From positions 5,828,001-5,892,000 of the forward strand of contig NZ_CP072600.1 in NCBI RefSeq assembly GCF_019891175.1: DNA of 64,000 nucleotides, given 5' to 3'. This stretch comes from Leptothermofonsia sichuanensis E412 (GTDB taxonomy: Bacteria; Cyanobacteriota; Cyanobacteriia; Leptolyngbyales; Leptolyngbyaceae). Below, piece by piece: positions 28,801 through 38,298 of this stretch. Position numbers and translations under genes: made by a program. Numbering within the stretch: the first letter of the stretch is position 1; the number at the start of each line of letters is the position of its first letter. The notes under the pieces were generated by a model. It was not told the DNA's origin and ran no database searches. It worked only from the letters and a program-made list of their open reading frames with translations.

Positions 28801-29205
28801 GCTGTCACAATCAGGCGACTCAAAGGGGACTTTGATCCAGGTCCCAGCGATTCAGACTTTTACACAAGGGTGTCATTTGACAATGGTAATACGTGGTTAC
28901 GCAGCCCTCAAAAAACCGGCAATGACATTCAACCGAATTGGACGCTCTCTCAGCTTGTGGGAGGGGCAACCATACCGATTACAATCCAGGTGTACGACAA
29001 TGATTCGTTTTTGCGGGGTCAAAACGATCATGTTGATATTGATCCTGACCGCGGAGATCGAGATATCCATCTTTTGTACAACTTATTCACGGGAGAAATC
29101 TCTGGAGATCTGCTGGAAGTCAAAGACCAGTGGCTGTATTCCCAGGGTGGAGGTGATTCCAGTCCTGGAGAAATCTGGTTTACCGTAAGTTTTGAACCCG
29201 TATAG
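25849..29205 (+). CDS. Subtilisin-like (S8, KP-43-type) protease with DUF4114 domain
   Basis: The 1118-residue protein has an N-terminal beta-rich part with a DUF4114-like motif (AFEDLSLTGSSDRDYNDVVFQV, about 365-386) and an S8 peptidase domain at about 470-850. A KP-43-type C-terminal beta domain follows (VNDLDLWITGPDG), and then an extra C-terminal domain. The His (SDHATRVAGV, residue 524), the oxyanion Asn (WSAGND) and the Ser (GTSLAAPS, residue 779) are in place. At the catalytic Asp position the sequence reads VGIWETGE, with Glu488 instead of Asp. No classical signal peptide is seen. Activity is therefore uncertain. Confidence 0.88.
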   Translation: MSQHSLHVPPGFSNSGQSNANLLADLSSHTALETLSHPFQQHNLQLYARAADSLITAIAQGSPTPSTTRYPNTVTNGDFLIQGNSIATLIGDGLDEFTTWTFDLSRDPDFSAFTNTMFLASAELTLTLKPTFGVHTDGITIQGLGSIVQPIRALPVGETSTITIDLLDYFSPDTVVQAIQRNAGRLSTTYQDDAIVSFAQLKLSTFDSGVFTVGDTGQVSIDFLVDSSAAEGELAIFSLEGMGQYKPGSTAFIQEATRRALTNSSLGHVVISDPVEGARFKGILGAHEGRDWNRGKYSENKTFWMRPGDRFGFMLVPNGWTSEVFRNPEVGGSQQPLFSMTTTPFSHTSQFAWVVATQTDNNVFAFEDLSLTGSSDRDYNDVVFQVQGAIGHAPVIDRVIHPAKDWRKSSVGAAMIAHLELAQDLGLITDPVEVGNGVWFLGEGIPSDELRIIRPNSIAAATTIKTNQIWAGTGLNLDGNGFTVGIWETGEPGTGNWRVRNTHEKLMGRTVLVDPDRPTGFSDHATRVAGVLGAALGGAGIGAANARGMASQVNLRSYSARNDIAEMGRDAERLIASNHSYGAFRGWNEREIDPRNSLTVNTAPTSRTDVWLGDRGGDYISSGEDQGFGKYSSEAQALDRVLFEHPYLLSVWSAGNDRNDQFTNANGNNSYVTYFGSNPRLSGFNWSGKGWYLVPTSIAPEPDSDGNSGTGYDSLPDETSAKNTLVVGAINSTGSMSTFSSWGPTDDGRIKPNVVANGVNVLAASSASDTAYTPGDGTSLAAPSVTGTAVLLIQHYRNLFGHLPRSATTKGLLIHTATDAGRPGPDYAFGWGVVDANSAAQFLINATAPNPTSYVREETYTGTERTMTLWSDGTTPLKATLAWTDPAGQPQGKGLDVRTPVLVNDLDLWITGPDGVHHPWTLNPLNPTNPAVQITRNHLDNVEQVLIPNPVAGEYTIHVGHSGRSFEQHYSLLLDGGTTRQGNLAVTIRRLKGDFDPGPSDSDFYTRVSFDNGNTWLRSPQKTGNDIQPNWTLSQLVGGATIPITIQVYDNDSFLRGQNDHVDIDPDRGDRDIHLLYNLFTGEISGDLLEVKDQWLYSQGGGDSSPGEIWFTVSFEPV

Positions 29206-29451
29206 CCCAACAATGCAAAACTCCCTTGTCTACTCTTTTTGAGTAGCCTTTCTGAGTTAGAGGCGATCGCTCCTCCCTTGCATCTCCTCCCTGCAACCTC
29301 CTGCGCGATCGCCAGAATCTTCATGCTATCCTCCCGGTGTGAGAAGGTTATGATTGATTACCAGTTTCTTGCGCAGTGTTGCGTTTATTTCAGTGAATTT
29401 TAGAGTCTTGGTAAGATCAGGCTACTGGTACTGAAAAGAGAGGTCGGGTTT
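29206..29451. other. Intergenic region
   Basis: It holds HIP1 sites and a CTCCCTTG/CTCCTCCC-rich run. Nothing else is recognised except probable promoter sequence for the small gene at 29452, whose ATG is preceded by GAGAGG. Confidence 0.35.
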
Positions 29452-29691
29452 ATGTTTCTAGTCCAGAAGAACACTCATAACCTCGTTGAAGTTTTGTCTA
29501 CACAGGAGCTGTTTGATCCATTTGCTCAAGAGGTCACGGCTCAAAGTCATGCAGGGGAGGAACTGCAAGAACCAGAGGCATTTCTTAAGGCTGAACTCAT
29601 GTTTCCTTCAGGGGAGGATTTGCCCCGTTGCTGGGTTGATCCCGACTATCGGGGAACCCGGATGAAGCTTTCAGCAGTGGCTTCAGCCTGA
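29452..29691 (+). CDS. Conserved small cyanobacterial protein
   Basis: A 79-residue protein with the pattern LVEVLSTQELFDP ... SHAGEELQEPE ... FPSGEDLPRCWVDPDYR, which I recognise as a short conserved family in cyanobacteria that is often annotated only as hypothetical. The function is not known. There is no signal peptide or membrane segment. It stands alone with its own upstream region and a GAGAGG ribosome site. Confidence 0.75.
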   Translation: MFLVQKNTHNLVEVLSTQELFDPFAQEVTAQSHAGEELQEPEAFLKAELMFPSGEDLPRCWVDPDYRGTRMKLSAVASA

Positions 29692-30151
29692 CTCCCTGGC
29701 AATCAGATGGGAGCAATCCTGTCCTTTGATTGGTCAGTATTTGATTGGTCAGTATTCAGTCCATATAATCTGGTAATACCATTTCGAGAAGTTGGAGATC
29801 TGCTGGGCGATCGCGCAGAACTCATCGTTCTGTCTACCTGCCCAGAGACTCTGGAAACGGGGCGATAACGAGGCTAGCGAAGGTTATGAGCACACACTTC
29901 CGATACCCTGGAACCGGGGTATTCTCAGGGTTGACACGTTTTGAGTGTGATTAAAGAGGAATGTAACCAGATCGGTGAAGTTTCCGTCCAGGCTACAAGA
30001 GTCATGCAGATGAAGATAACATTGAGGTGCAACCGGGTCGCCAGGCTCCCTAATGTTTCGTTGAGTTAAATTTTTTTGAAAAATTATTCCACACATCGGG
30101 GATTGGGAGGTTGGCGCACATCGTTGTAAAAGTGTCGCAGGAGTTGCTGAT
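29692..30151. other. Intergenic region upstream of acyl-CoA synthetase
   Basis: No gene is seen. It includes a tandem TTTGATTGGTCAGTA duplication (about 29728-29757), the half palindrome AGAAGTTGGAGATCTG (about 29790) and an inverted pair GATACCCTGG/CCGGGGTATTC (about 29900-29922). A GTGTGATTAAAGAGG motif at about 29943 is also present near 310. Confidence 0.45.
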
Positions 30152-32101
30152 ATGAACAGCCCCCTCTCATATCCCATGTCAGACCGGGAACGCCAGAACA
30201 TGAAGCACCTGGTTGACTATAGCCATGTGCAATGTTTACCAGAAATTTGGGCGATCGCGGCGGAGCGGTTTGGCGATCACATCGCTCTCCACGACCCCCA
30301 CTCCAAACCGGAGGTAAAACTGACCTACACCCAGCTCTACCAGCAAATCTGCCAGTTTGCCACTGGACTCCAGGTTCTGGGGGTTCAACCTGGAGAACAC
30401 CTCTCGCTGTTTTCAGATAACAGTCCCCGCTGGTTTATCGCTGACCAGGGAATGATGACCGCTGGAGCCGCCAATGCAGTGCGTAGCTCCAAAGCGGAGC
30501 GGGAGGAACTGGCATATATCCTGGAAAACAGCAACTCTATAGGATTGGTGGTCGAAGACCGGGAAACACTGACAAAACTGGCAGATCGCCTCGCCAATTT
30601 TCCCTTGAAGTTTGTCATCCTGCTCTCGGACGAAACACCGACTGAAATCACCGGACTGAAGGTTTTGAACTTCTCCCAGTTGATGGAGTTGGGTAGCCGT
30701 CAACCGCTTCAACCCGTGAGCCAGACCCGGGATACCCTGGCAACCCTGATTTATACCTCCGGGACAACCGGCAGACCCAAAGGCGTGATGCTGAGTCATC
30801 GCAATCTTCTGCATCAGGTCAACACCTTTGGCGCAATTGTTCAGCCCCACCCAGGCAGCCGTGCCCTCAGCATTTTGCCCACTTGGCACTCCTATGAGCG
30901 CAGTGTGGAATACTATTTGCTGTCCCAGGGATGTGCCCAAATTTACACCAGTATTCGCACAATCAAAAAGGATTTGAAGCAATTCAAGCCTCATTACATG
31001 GTCAGTGTGCCCCGCATCTGGGAATCCGTCTATGAGGGAATTCAGAAGCAATTTAAGGAACAGCCTGCCAGCAAGCAGAAGCTGATCCATTTCTTTCTGG
31101 GGGTCAGCCAGCGCTACCTTGAAGCCCGCCGTCTGTGGCAAAATCTCAATTTGCTGCATCTGGATCCCTCCCCGCTGCGGCGTTTGATGGCTGGACTCCA
31201 GATGATTGTGCTCTATCCGCTCCATGCCCTGGGAGAGCGAATTGTTTACAAAAAAGTCCGGGATGCGGTAACAGGTGGCTCCTTTAAGCAAGCGATCAGT
31301 GGCGGGGGATCCCTGGCCAGACACCTGGATGATTTCTTTGAAATTGTCGGGGTCGATGTGCTGGTGGGCTATGGGTTGACTGAAACAGCACCCGTGACCA
31401 ACGTCCGCCGTCCCTGGCGAAACCTGCGGGGGTCATCGGGTCCACCCATGCCAGCGACCGAAATTTGTATTGTTGACCCGGATACCCGTCAGCCAGTGCC
31501 CCAGGGACAGAAGGGGCTGGTCCTGATTCGGGGGCCTCAGGTCATGCAGGGGTATTACCAGAACCCGGAAGCCACCAGGAAGGCGATCGATGCCGATGGC
31601 TGGTTTGACAGTGGTGATCTGGGTTGGGTCACCCGTGAAAATGACCTGGTATTAACCGGACGGGCTAAAGACACTATTGTCCTGACTAACGGTGAAAACA
31701 TTGAACCGCAGCCGATCGAAGACGCCTGCCTGCGGAGTCCTTACATTGACCAGATGATGCTGGTGGGGCAGGATCAAAAAGTCCTGGGGGCGCTGATTGT
31801 TCCCAATGGGGAAGCTCTGAAGCAATGGGCCATTTCCCAGGCACTGATTGACCCATCAAATACCGCCTCCCTGCCGCCAGAAATCCTGACCAGTAAGCCT
31901 GTTCAAGATTTGTTCCGGCAGGAATTGAACCGGGAAGTGCAGAACCGTCCGGGCTATCGGATTGACGATCGCATTGGTCCCTTCCGCCTGATTGAAGAAC
32001 CATTCACAATCGAAAATGGGTTGCTGACCCAGACCCTAAAAATCCGGCGAAATGTTGTTATGGATCGCTACCAGGGTATGATTGACGAGATGTTTGTTTA
32101 G
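30152..32101 (+). CDS. Long-chain acyl-CoA/ACP synthetase (AMP-forming)
   Basis: It activates fatty acids with ATP to acyl-AMP and then acyl-CoA or acyl-ACP; in cyanobacteria the equivalent Aas enzyme recycles free fatty acids. The 649 residues carry the AMP-binding loop YTSGTTGRPKG (from about 201), SVPRIWESVYEGI, the GYGLTETAPV motif and the hinge GWFDSGDLGW. A conserved TNGENIEPQPIED follows, as in the long-chain family. A CAGGAG ribosome site precedes the ATG. I cannot tell the CoA and ACP preferences apart, so no gene symbol is given. Confidence 0.92.
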   Translation: MNSPLSYPMSDRERQNMKHLVDYSHVQCLPEIWAIAAERFGDHIALHDPHSKPEVKLTYTQLYQQICQFATGLQVLGVQPGEHLSLFSDNSPRWFIADQGMMTAGAANAVRSSKAEREELAYILENSNSIGLVVEDRETLTKLADRLANFPLKFVILLSDETPTEITGLKVLNFSQLMELGSRQPLQPVSQTRDTLATLIYTSGTTGRPKGVMLSHRNLLHQVNTFGAIVQPHPGSRALSILPTWHSYERSVEYYLLSQGCAQIYTSIRTIKKDLKQFKPHYMVSVPRIWESVYEGIQKQFKEQPASKQKLIHFFLGVSQRYLEARRLWQNLNLLHLDPSPLRRLMAGLQMIVLYPLHALGERIVYKKVRDAVTGGSFKQAISGGGSLARHLDDFFEIVGVDVLVGYGLTETAPVTNVRRPWRNLRGSSGPPMPATEICIVDPDTRQPVPQGQKGLVLIRGPQVMQGYYQNPEATRKAIDADGWFDSGDLGWVTRENDLVLTGRAKDTIVLTNGENIEPQPIEDACLRSPYIDQMMLVGQDQKVLGALIVPNGEALKQWAISQALIDPSNTASLPPEILTSKPVQDLFRQELNREVQNRPGYRIDDRIGPFRLIEEPFTIENGLLTQTLKIRRNVVMDRYQGMIDEMFV

Positions 32102-32237
32102 TACGGACATCAATTCAGGTGCACGGTTTCGTCGGTCGTGTACTTTCCTACCTGTGATGTTTGCGATCGCCTGTAGGAAGTGGTTCGGCGAGCGTGCATC
32201 GACTGTCCCCTCACACCCTTTTCCTGATAAACCATTT

Positions 32238-32687
32238 ATGGATGTATCCCAGTCTCATCTGCTTTTAAGACGCGCGGTTAACGTAAAAGCAATTGTGACT
32301 CCCCGCTGGAAGGAGGAGGCGCAGCAACAGTTGCAGGCCCAGATCAACCAGCTCGACAACCAACTGCAACAGTTGGAAATGCAGGGGCAACGCATGATCG
32401 CTGAAATTGAGAAGCAAACGCTCAAACCAATGCCGCCTGAAGTCAAACAGCAGATCGAAAACATTCAAATGCAGGTCAACCAGAAGAAGAGTGAACTGCT
32501 AGAGCAAAAAAATCAAATTTTGCAGCAACTGCAACAGGTGCAAATGCTGGAAATTGATCAGGAGGTCAACCAGGGGCAAATTGACAGCATCTTTCGCGTC
32601 GAGGTCGGCGACAACCTGATTGAGAAAATGCAGGTCGAAGTGCTTCTCCGCGATGGGGTGGTTGAAGAAATTCGTGGTTCACTATAG
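32238..32687 (+). CDS. YlqD-like coiled-coil protein
   Basis: A 149-residue protein. It begins SHLLLRRAVNVKAIVTPRWKEE, is followed by a Gln/Leu-rich coiled coil (about 28-105), and ends with a small beta domain (IFRVEVGDNL and VEVLLRDGVVEEIRG). This is the architecture of the YlqD family found in Firmicutes and cyanobacteria; the role is unknown. The ATG at 32238 fits homologous starts better than an ORF start at 32082 inside the previous gene. Confidence 0.8.
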   Translation: MDVSQSHLLLRRAVNVKAIVTPRWKEEAQQQLQAQINQLDNQLQQLEMQGQRMIAEIEKQTLKPMPPEVKQQIENIQMQVNQKKSELLEQKNQILQQLQQVQMLEIDQEVNQGQIDSIFRVEVGDNLIEKMQVEVLLRDGVVEEIRGSL

Positions 32688-32853
32688 GGGAGGTGCTCCC
32701 TGGCGGCTGGCTGAAATGAGGTTCTGGACTTTTTTTGGAAAAATCTGCAACCCGGTCAGTTTCCATTCCCAGGGTCGGAAAATTACCCAGGAATTTCGGT
32801 AAAATTGTCAAACTTGCGTTTCAATGTATCCATTCTGACCTGAGATTGACTCC

Positions 32854-34158
32854 ATGATCTACGAAGTCTTCATGCCCGCGCTAAGTTCCACCATGACCGA
32901 GGGCAAGATTGTTTCCTGGGTAAAGTCACCGGGGGACAAGGTAGAAAAAGGCGAAACCATCGTTGTGGTTGAGTCTGATAAAGCTGATATGGATGTGGAG
33001 TCTTTCTATGAAGGCTACATGGGGGCAATTGTGGTTCCGGCGGGGGAAACGGCTCCCGTTGGTGAGGCGATCGCCCTGATTGCCGAAACCGAGGCTGAAA
33101 TTGAGGTCGCCCAACAGCAATCTGGATCCAGAGGCTCTGCTGCCGCCCCTGCCCCCACGGCTACAGCCTCCGCCCCAGAAACACTCGTGGCTGTAGCGGC
33201 TCCAGCCACAGAACCTGCCCAGAACGGCAGTCAGGCAGGCAATGGCAGTGGACGGCTGGTGGCTTCTCCCCGTGCCCGGAAACTTGCTAAAGAACTCAAG
33301 GTAGACCTGAACACTCTGAAGGGAAGCGGTCCCCACGGGCGGATTGTGGCAGAAGATGTGGAAGCCGCCGCTGGCAGACCTGCACCTGAAGCTGCCACGA
33401 CTCCCAGGGTGCAACCGCCACCAGTGTCGATGCCAGCCCCTACCCGGACAACACCAGCGATCGCGCCTCCCGCCCCGGTTGTCCCTGGTCAAAAGGTGCC
33501 CCTGACCACCTTACAAAACGCCGTTGTGCGCAACATGGTTGCCAGCCTGAGCATACCCACATACCACGTTGGCTACACCATCACGACCGACAATCTGGAT
33601 AAGCTATACAAGCAAATTAAGTCCAAGGGGGTCACCATGACGGTGCTGCTGGCAAAGGCAGTGGCCGTCACCTTACAAAAGCATCCCCTCCTGAATGCCA
33701 GCTACGCTGACCAGAGCATCGCTTACCCAGGTTCGATTAACATTGCCCTGGCGGTTGCCATGGAAGATGGCGGATTGATTACACCTGTTCTGCAAAACGC
33801 TGACAGAGTCGATATTTACTCCCTCTCCCGCACCTGGAAGGACCTGGTTGATCGGGCAAGGGCAAAACAGCTTCAACCAGACGAGTACAACTCCGGAACC
33901 TTTACGGTGTCAAACCTGGGCATGTTTGGGGTTGACCGCTTTGACGCAATCCTGCCTGCTGGAACCGGAGCCATCCTGGCAATTGGCGCGTCCATCCCAA
34001 CGGTGGTTGCCACCGAAGATGGCATGTTGGGTGTCCGACGCCAGATGCAGGTCAACATCACCTGTGACCATCGGGTGATTTATGGTGCCCATGCTGCCGC
34101 CTTCCTGAAAGACCTGGCAGGGCTGATTGAAAATGATCCCCAATCTTTAACCCTGTGA
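32854..34158 (+). CDS. pdhC: Pyruvate dehydrogenase E2, dihydrolipoamide acetyltransferase
   Basis: It transfers the acetyl group from lipoyl-bound E2 to CoA in the pyruvate dehydrogenase complex. It has an N-terminal lipoyl domain with Lys43 in SDKADM and an Ala/Pro linker. A peripheral subunit-binding domain (SPRARKLAKELKVDL, GSGPHGRI) leads to the catalytic domain, ending CDHRVIYGAHAAAF. Tyr replaces the usual Asp in that catalytic motif, as is normal in cyanobacterial and plastid E2. The 434 residues are full length. It overlaps the reading frame of the next gene region, but the next likely start is 45 bp downstream. Confidence 0.95.
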   Translation: MIYEVFMPALSSTMTEGKIVSWVKSPGDKVEKGETIVVVESDKADMDVESFYEGYMGAIVVPAGETAPVGEAIALIAETEAEIEVAQQQSGSRGSAAAPAPTATASAPETLVAVAAPATEPAQNGSQAGNGSGRLVASPRARKLAKELKVDLNTLKGSGPHGRIVAEDVEAAAGRPAPEAATTPRVQPPPVSMPAPTRTTPAIAPPAPVVPGQKVPLTTLQNAVVRNMVASLSIPTYHVGYTITTDNLDKLYKQIKSKGVTMTVLLAKAVAVTLQKHPLLNASYADQSIAYPGSINIALAVAMEDGGLITPVLQNADRVDIYSLSRTWKDLVDRARAKQLQPDEYNSGTFTVSNLGMFGVDRFDAILPAGTGAILAIGASIPTVVATEDGMLGVRRQMQVNITCDHRVIYGAHAAAFLKDLAGLIENDPQSLTL

Positions 34159-34202
34159 AGCGGGGAGGGGTTGTCAGTTCCAGTTTCCTGAAGAGAACTT
34201 CA

Positions 34203-34931
34203 ATGGCAGAACTTCCTAACACACTGGATGAGGCGATCGCCCAGGCACGCGGGGCAACTCAGGCGGCGATCGCTGCCGGGTATAGCCGCTTACAGATCGA
34301 ACTGCTACTCCCTGAGTTGAAACCAATGCCGGCAGCCCTGCAATATCTGCCAGTATTTTCTGATGTGGGGGCTGACTTAAAGATATTCTTCTCCGACGCG
34401 GGAGCTGCGGCTCTGGCAAAGCGGGACTGGCAGGAGGTTCCCTGTCGAATTGCCAGTCTGGATGTTGCTGGCTCCCGTCAAACATCCACAGTCGAAGAGT
34501 TAGTTCAGCCAGAGGATCAGGTGTTTCTGTTCGTCGCGCCTACTTCTGTAGAAGTTACTCCCGTAGAGCAAGCCTGTGATGCGGCTGGGGAACGTCCTGC
34601 TGTCTTATTTAATCCCCGTCTGGAAGATGTGGGCACCGTTGGGATTGGTTCTACGGCCCGCCGAATCCGCGAGCGGTTTTTGAATACGTTTGAACCCTGC
34701 TACTATCTGCGCCCAATGGAACGGTCTGTTCTGTTTCGCTGCTATCCCGCGCCCTGGCAGGTGTGGCTGGAAACCGATGGCCGCTATACCGTCATTGCCG
34801 AAGACCACTTGAAACCCGACTCAGAAAAGCTGGATCAGATCCTGGCTCAGGCAAACAGCCCTGAAATGCCCATTAAACGAGGGGGCTTTCTTGCCGATCT
34901 CCAGCGCCTGTTGAAAGCACTGGGACAGTAG
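34203..34931 (+). CDS. DUF1995 family protein
   Basis: The 242-residue protein starts LPNTLDEAIAQARGATQAAIAAG, the typical opening of DUF1995 proteins of cyanobacteria and plastids. It contains LIVPT-like FVAPTSVEVTPVEQ and VLFNPRLEDVGTVGIGSTARRIRERF, and ends with PIKRGGFLADLQRLLKALG. The family includes plant low-PSII-accumulation-type proteins, but no function can be stated for this member. I chose the ATG at 34203, because the frame upstream overlaps the E2 gene. It is probably co-transcribed with pdhC. Confidence 0.85.
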   Translation: MAELPNTLDEAIAQARGATQAAIAAGYSRLQIELLLPELKPMPAALQYLPVFSDVGADLKIFFSDAGAAALAKRDWQEVPCRIASLDVAGSRQTSTVEELVQPEDQVFLFVAPTSVEVTPVEQACDAAGERPAVLFNPRLEDVGTVGIGSTARRIRERFLNTFEPCYYLRPMERSVLFRCYPAPWQVWLETDGRYTVIAEDHLKPDSEKLDQILAQANSPEMPIKRGGFLADLQRLLKALGQ

Positions 34932-35183
34932 CGCCAAACTCCCTCTCAGTAAAGACTTGGTAAACTTCCAGAGTTTAACTGTAATGTTTAATACCCGCGA
35001 TGGGAGTGCTGCTAAGAATCGGGGCATAATGGGCTTGGTGACTCAAGGGACTATTTCCCAACCAGGTCAGAACAACTTAGAATGCTCAACACCTGGTCCA
35101 GTCATCCTTCTTGTCCTGTATCCTGCCCTCCGTCCTCTGTCCCCTGCCATATCCCCCCACTGTTTCTTGAAGAAGGCGATCGC
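34932..35183. other. Intergenic region
   Basis: Nothing specific is seen apart from a run of CCTGT/CCCTGC-type simple repeats at 35107-35155, common between genes of this genome (also 41175 and 61985). Confidence 0.35.
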
Positions 35184-35927
35184 ATGACTGAAGCGTTCCA
35201 TCGTCGCATCATCATTGGTGATGTTCATGGTCACTACGAAGGATTGATGACCTTACTGGAAGCGATCGCCCCTGGAGCCAGGGATCAGGTTTATTTTCTC
35301 GGAGATCTCATTGATCGAGGTCCTGACAGCGCCCAGGTCGTCAGTTTTGTTCAACAAAGTCGCTACAAATGCCTGCTAGGTAACCACGAACAGTTGATGT
35401 TAGAAGCATTTCCTGGCGGTCGGGCGTTTACTCCTGCCCTCCAGGCATGGCTCTACAGTGGTGGCAAAACAACCGTTGCCAGCTATGCCGATGCTAAATT
35501 GCTCCTGGACCATGTGGAGTGGTTTAAAACCCTGCCCACCTATCTTGATTTGGGTGACCTCTGGTTAGTGCACGCCGGGGTGCACCCCCGCCTTCCCCTG
35601 GAAGCCCAGACTTCCCAGGAATTCTGCTGGATCCGGGAAGAATTTCACAGCACCTCCAAACCATACTTCGCTGACAAGTTGATTGTGACAGGACATACCA
35701 TCACTTTCACCCTGCCCAGGGTTGCCCCCGGTGAACTGGCTCAGGGCTGTGGCTGGCTGGACATTGATACCGGTGCCTACCATCCCAAGAGTGGCTGGTT
35801 GACCGGGCTGGATATGACCAATTGCCGGGTCTATCAAGCCAATGTATTCAAACGCTGTGTGCGAATTCTGCCCTTTGACGAAGCCGTTACCCGCATTGAA
35901 CCCCAGCAGGTAATGGTGAATCGCTAA
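35184..35927 (+). CDS. Metallophosphoesterase (calcineurin-like serine/threonine phosphatase)
   Basis: A 247-residue two-metal phosphoesterase. The metal-binding motifs are in order: GDVHGH (about 12), GDLIDRGPDS (about 40), GNHEQL (about 69), a HAG motif (LVHAGVHPRLP, about 129) and TGHT (about 170). This matches the PP1/PP2A-like bacterial protein phosphatase group or a symmetrical diadenosine tetraphosphatase; the substrate cannot be told from the sequence. The ATG at 35184 starts at the core domain; an upstream frame from 35082 is probably not translated. Confidence 0.9.
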   Translation: MTEAFHRRIIIGDVHGHYEGLMTLLEAIAPGARDQVYFLGDLIDRGPDSAQVVSFVQQSRYKCLLGNHEQLMLEAFPGGRAFTPALQAWLYSGGKTTVASYADAKLLLDHVEWFKTLPTYLDLGDLWLVHAGVHPRLPLEAQTSQEFCWIREEFHSTSKPYFADKLIVTGHTITFTLPRVAPGELAQGCGWLDIDTGAYHPKSGWLTGLDMTNCRVYQANVFKRCVRILPFDEAVTRIEPQQVMVNR

Positions 35928-35932
35928 GGAAG

Positions 35933-36011
35933 GTGGTGCTGAATAGCAGTATGAATTGGAACGAAGTTTCAATTCATACAACTCTCAATTCATACCCAAA
36001 ATCAGCAATTC
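35933..36011 (+). repeat. 78-bp dispersed hairpin repeat, copy B
   Basis: Nearly identical to the copy at 22058-22137 (GCAGTATGAATTGGAACGAA, then the complementary arm, then CAATTCATACCC and ATCAGCAA). It lies 5 bp after the phosphoesterase stop, so it may act as an RNA 3' end structure. A second inverted repeat, ACCACAGAG/CTCTGTGGT, follows at 36087-36139. Confidence 0.6.
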
Positions 36012-36210
36012 CCCAGGGAATAAGGGTCGGCAGGATCATGGATTGAATAAACTGGAAGATTTAGCCTTTTACCATTTAGCCTTCTACCACAGAGACCCAA
36101 AGGGCACAGAAAAATTGCGCTGTGTTCTCCATGCCTCTGTGGTTAACCCCACACAGTTGGATGGAAAGACCGGCTAGGATCTTGACAGAACGATTACCTG
36201 GAGTTTTGCT

Positions 36211-38187
36211 ATGCCGGTTGAGAAGGATGGCGATCGCACCCCGCCCATACCTGAACCCAAGAAATTCAGCAGCAGCCTGATTGGACTGATTGGCTTTTTG
36301 ATCCTGTTTAATTTTTTGCTGATTCCAGCCCTGCGACCGGGTCCAAAACGAGTTCCCTACAGCACGTTTACCAGACAGGTACGGGCAGGGGAAGTGGCTC
36401 AGGCATACATTACCCAGGATGAAGTCCGATTTATTCTCCGCAAAGACCTGCCCGCCTCTGAAACTGAACCATCCCCAGCACCGTCTCCCACCGCCAGTCC
36501 CACACCCCGATTTCCCTTTCAGCCTGGAAGAGTCCGTGAGCGCCCTCCCATCTACTCCACAGTTCGGATTGCCGCAGATACCCCCAGCCTGGTCTCCCTG
36601 CTGGAACAAAAGGATGTGGAGTTTGGCGCAGCACCTCCAGACCAGGGCAATATTTTCACCACCCTGATTGGTTGGGTGGCACCGCCTCTAATTTTCGTGG
36701 GAATCTGGCTATGGGCAATGCGGCGTATGCAGGGAGCCAACGGATCCGCCCTCACGGTGGGCAAAAGCAAAGCTCGCATCTACGCTGAAGGGCATACAGG
36801 TGTGACCTTTCAAGACGTGGCAGGGATTGAAGAAGCAAAGGCAGAGCTGATTGAAATCGTTGACTTCCTCAAAAACCCAGACAAATACACGCTGATTGGG
36901 GCAGCCATTCCCAAAGGGGTTCTGCTGGCAGGACCACCGGGAACGGGTAAAACCTTGCTGGCAAAAGCGATCGCCGGCGAAGCTGGCGTGCCTTTTTTCA
37001 GCATTTCTGGCTCTGAGTTCATCGAACTGTTTGTGGGCGTGGGTGCCGCGCGGGTGCGTGACCTGTTTCAACAGGCAAAGGAGAAAGCCCCCTGCATTGT
37101 TTTTATTGATGAACTGGATGCCTTAGGCAGATCCAGAGGCAGCGGGCAATTTGCCGGTAGCAACAGTGAACAGGAACAAACCCTCAACCAACTCCTGACG
37201 GAAATGGATGGATTTGAAAGCAATACCGGAGTGGTGATTCTGGCCGCCACCAACCGCCCAGAGATACTGGATCCAGCCCTCCGTCGCCCCGGACGCTTTG
37301 ATCGTATCGTGCTGGTTGATCGCCCTGACAAACAGGGACGAGAAGCTATTTTGCGGGTTCATGCCCGGAAAGTGCAGTTGTCTGAGGACATCAATTTCGA
37401 AACCCTGGCTGCCCGCACATCAGGCTTTTCTGGAGCAGATTTGGCCAACCTGGTGAATGAAGCGGCTCTCTTAGCTGCCCGTCGGGGCGAACGGGTGGTG
37501 CAAATGCAGGACTTTAGCGAAGCCTTTGAACGGGTGATTGCCGGGCTGGAGCGTAAATCACGGGTCCTGAACCTCCAGGAAAAAACCACCGTGGCTTACC
37601 ATGAAGTGGGACACGCAATCGTCGGTTCCCAGATGCCCGGAGCCGATAAGGTGGAAAAGATTTCCATTGTCCCCAGGGGGGTGGGGGCATTGGGGTACAC
37701 ACTGCAATTGCCAGAGGAAGACCGCTTTTTAATGTCAGAAGATGAACTGCGGGGACGGATTGCTACGCTCCTGGGTGGGCGATCGGCAGAAGAAGTCGTG
37801 TTTGGCAAAATTTCCACCGGAGCCAGTGACGATATTCAAAAGGCGACCAGCATTGCCGAACGGATGATTACAATCTACGGCATGGATGGAGGATTGGGAC
37901 CGATCGCCTTTGAACAGATGCAACAGGACTTCCTCGGTGGACAAACCACCCGCCGCCCGGTCAGTAGCGAAACCGCCGCCCAAATTGATCGGGAAGTAAA
38001 AACCATCGTCAACAACGCTCACGCCGTGGCGCAAAGTATTTTGATCAAAAATCGGGATCTGTTAGAGGAGTTAGCCCAACGCCTGCTTGAAAAGGAAGTC
38101 CTGGAAGGTGCCTGCCTGCGAGACTATTTGCAGCGAGTCCAGATTCCCCCAGAAGTGCCGGAATGGTTAAAAACCGGCAAGCTTTAG
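36211..38187 (+). CDS. ftsH: FtsH-type AAA+ zinc metalloprotease
   Basis: A membrane protease that degrades misfolded membrane proteins; in cyanobacteria such enzymes maintain photosystem II. It has two membrane segments (about 24-42 and 151-169) enclosing an external domain, then the AAA domain with Walker A GPPGTGKT (241) and Walker B FIDELD. The protease domain has the zinc site HEVGH (464) with a later Asp in [10 protein letters not shown]. Val replaces the usual Ala in HEAGH, a mild change. A Pro/Ser-rich insertion (about 85-110) lengthens the external domain. The 658 residues are full length. It stands alone, with cas1 300 bp downstream. Confidence 0.95.
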   Translation: MPVEKDGDRTPPIPEPKKFSSSLIGLIGFLILFNFLLIPALRPGPKRVPYSTFTRQVRAGEVAQAYITQDEVRFILRKDLPASETEPSPAPSPTASPTPRFPFQPGRVRERPPIYSTVRIAADTPSLVSLLEQKDVEFGAAPPDQGNIFTTLIGWVAPPLIFVGIWLWAMRRMQGANGSALTVGKSKARIYAEGHTGVTFQDVAGIEEAKAELIEIVDFLKNPDKYTLIGAAIPKGVLLAGPPGTGKTLLAKAIAGEAGVPFFSISGSEFIELFVGVGAARVRDLFQQAKEKAPCIVFIDELDALGRSRGSGQFAGSNSEQEQTLNQLLTEMDGFESNTGVVILAATNRPEILDPALRRPGRFDRIVLVDRPDKQGREAILRVHARKVQLSEDINFETLAARTSGFSGADLANLVNEAALLAARRGERVVQMQDFSEAFERVIAGLERKSRVLNLQEKTTVAYHEVGHAIVGSQMPGADKVEKISIVPRGVGALGYTLQLPEEDRFLMSEDELRGRIATLLGGRSAEEVVFGKISTGASDDIQKATSIAERMITIYGMDGGLGPIAFEQMQQDFLGGQTTRRPVSSETAAQIDREVKTIVNNAHAVAQSILIKNRDLLEELAQRLLEKEVLEGACLRDYLQRVQIPPEVPEWLKTGKL

Positions 38188-38190
38188 TGC

Positions 38191-38298
38191 ATTGCGACAG
38201 ACGTTTTTCACCACCAAGGCACAAAGCATTTTAGGGAACACACAGGACTGAATTCCTGAGAGATTGCGGCAGACGTTTTTCACCACCAAGGCACAAAG
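38191..38298 (+). repeat. Two 36-nt direct repeats upstream of cas1
   Basis: The units at 38191-38226 and 38263-38298 share ATTGCGRCAGACG followed by TTTTTCACCACCAAGGCACA and differ by one base, with 36 nt between them. The motif CACCACCAAGGCACAAAG is a commonly dispersed intergenic sequence, so this is a local duplication and not an array. Confidence 0.55.

Noticed and set aside
38191-38298. Two 36-nt repeats with a 36-nt gap upstream of cas1, CRISPR-like in spacing
   Set aside because: Only two units, no link to the array repeat, and the motif is a common dispersed intergenic sequence.
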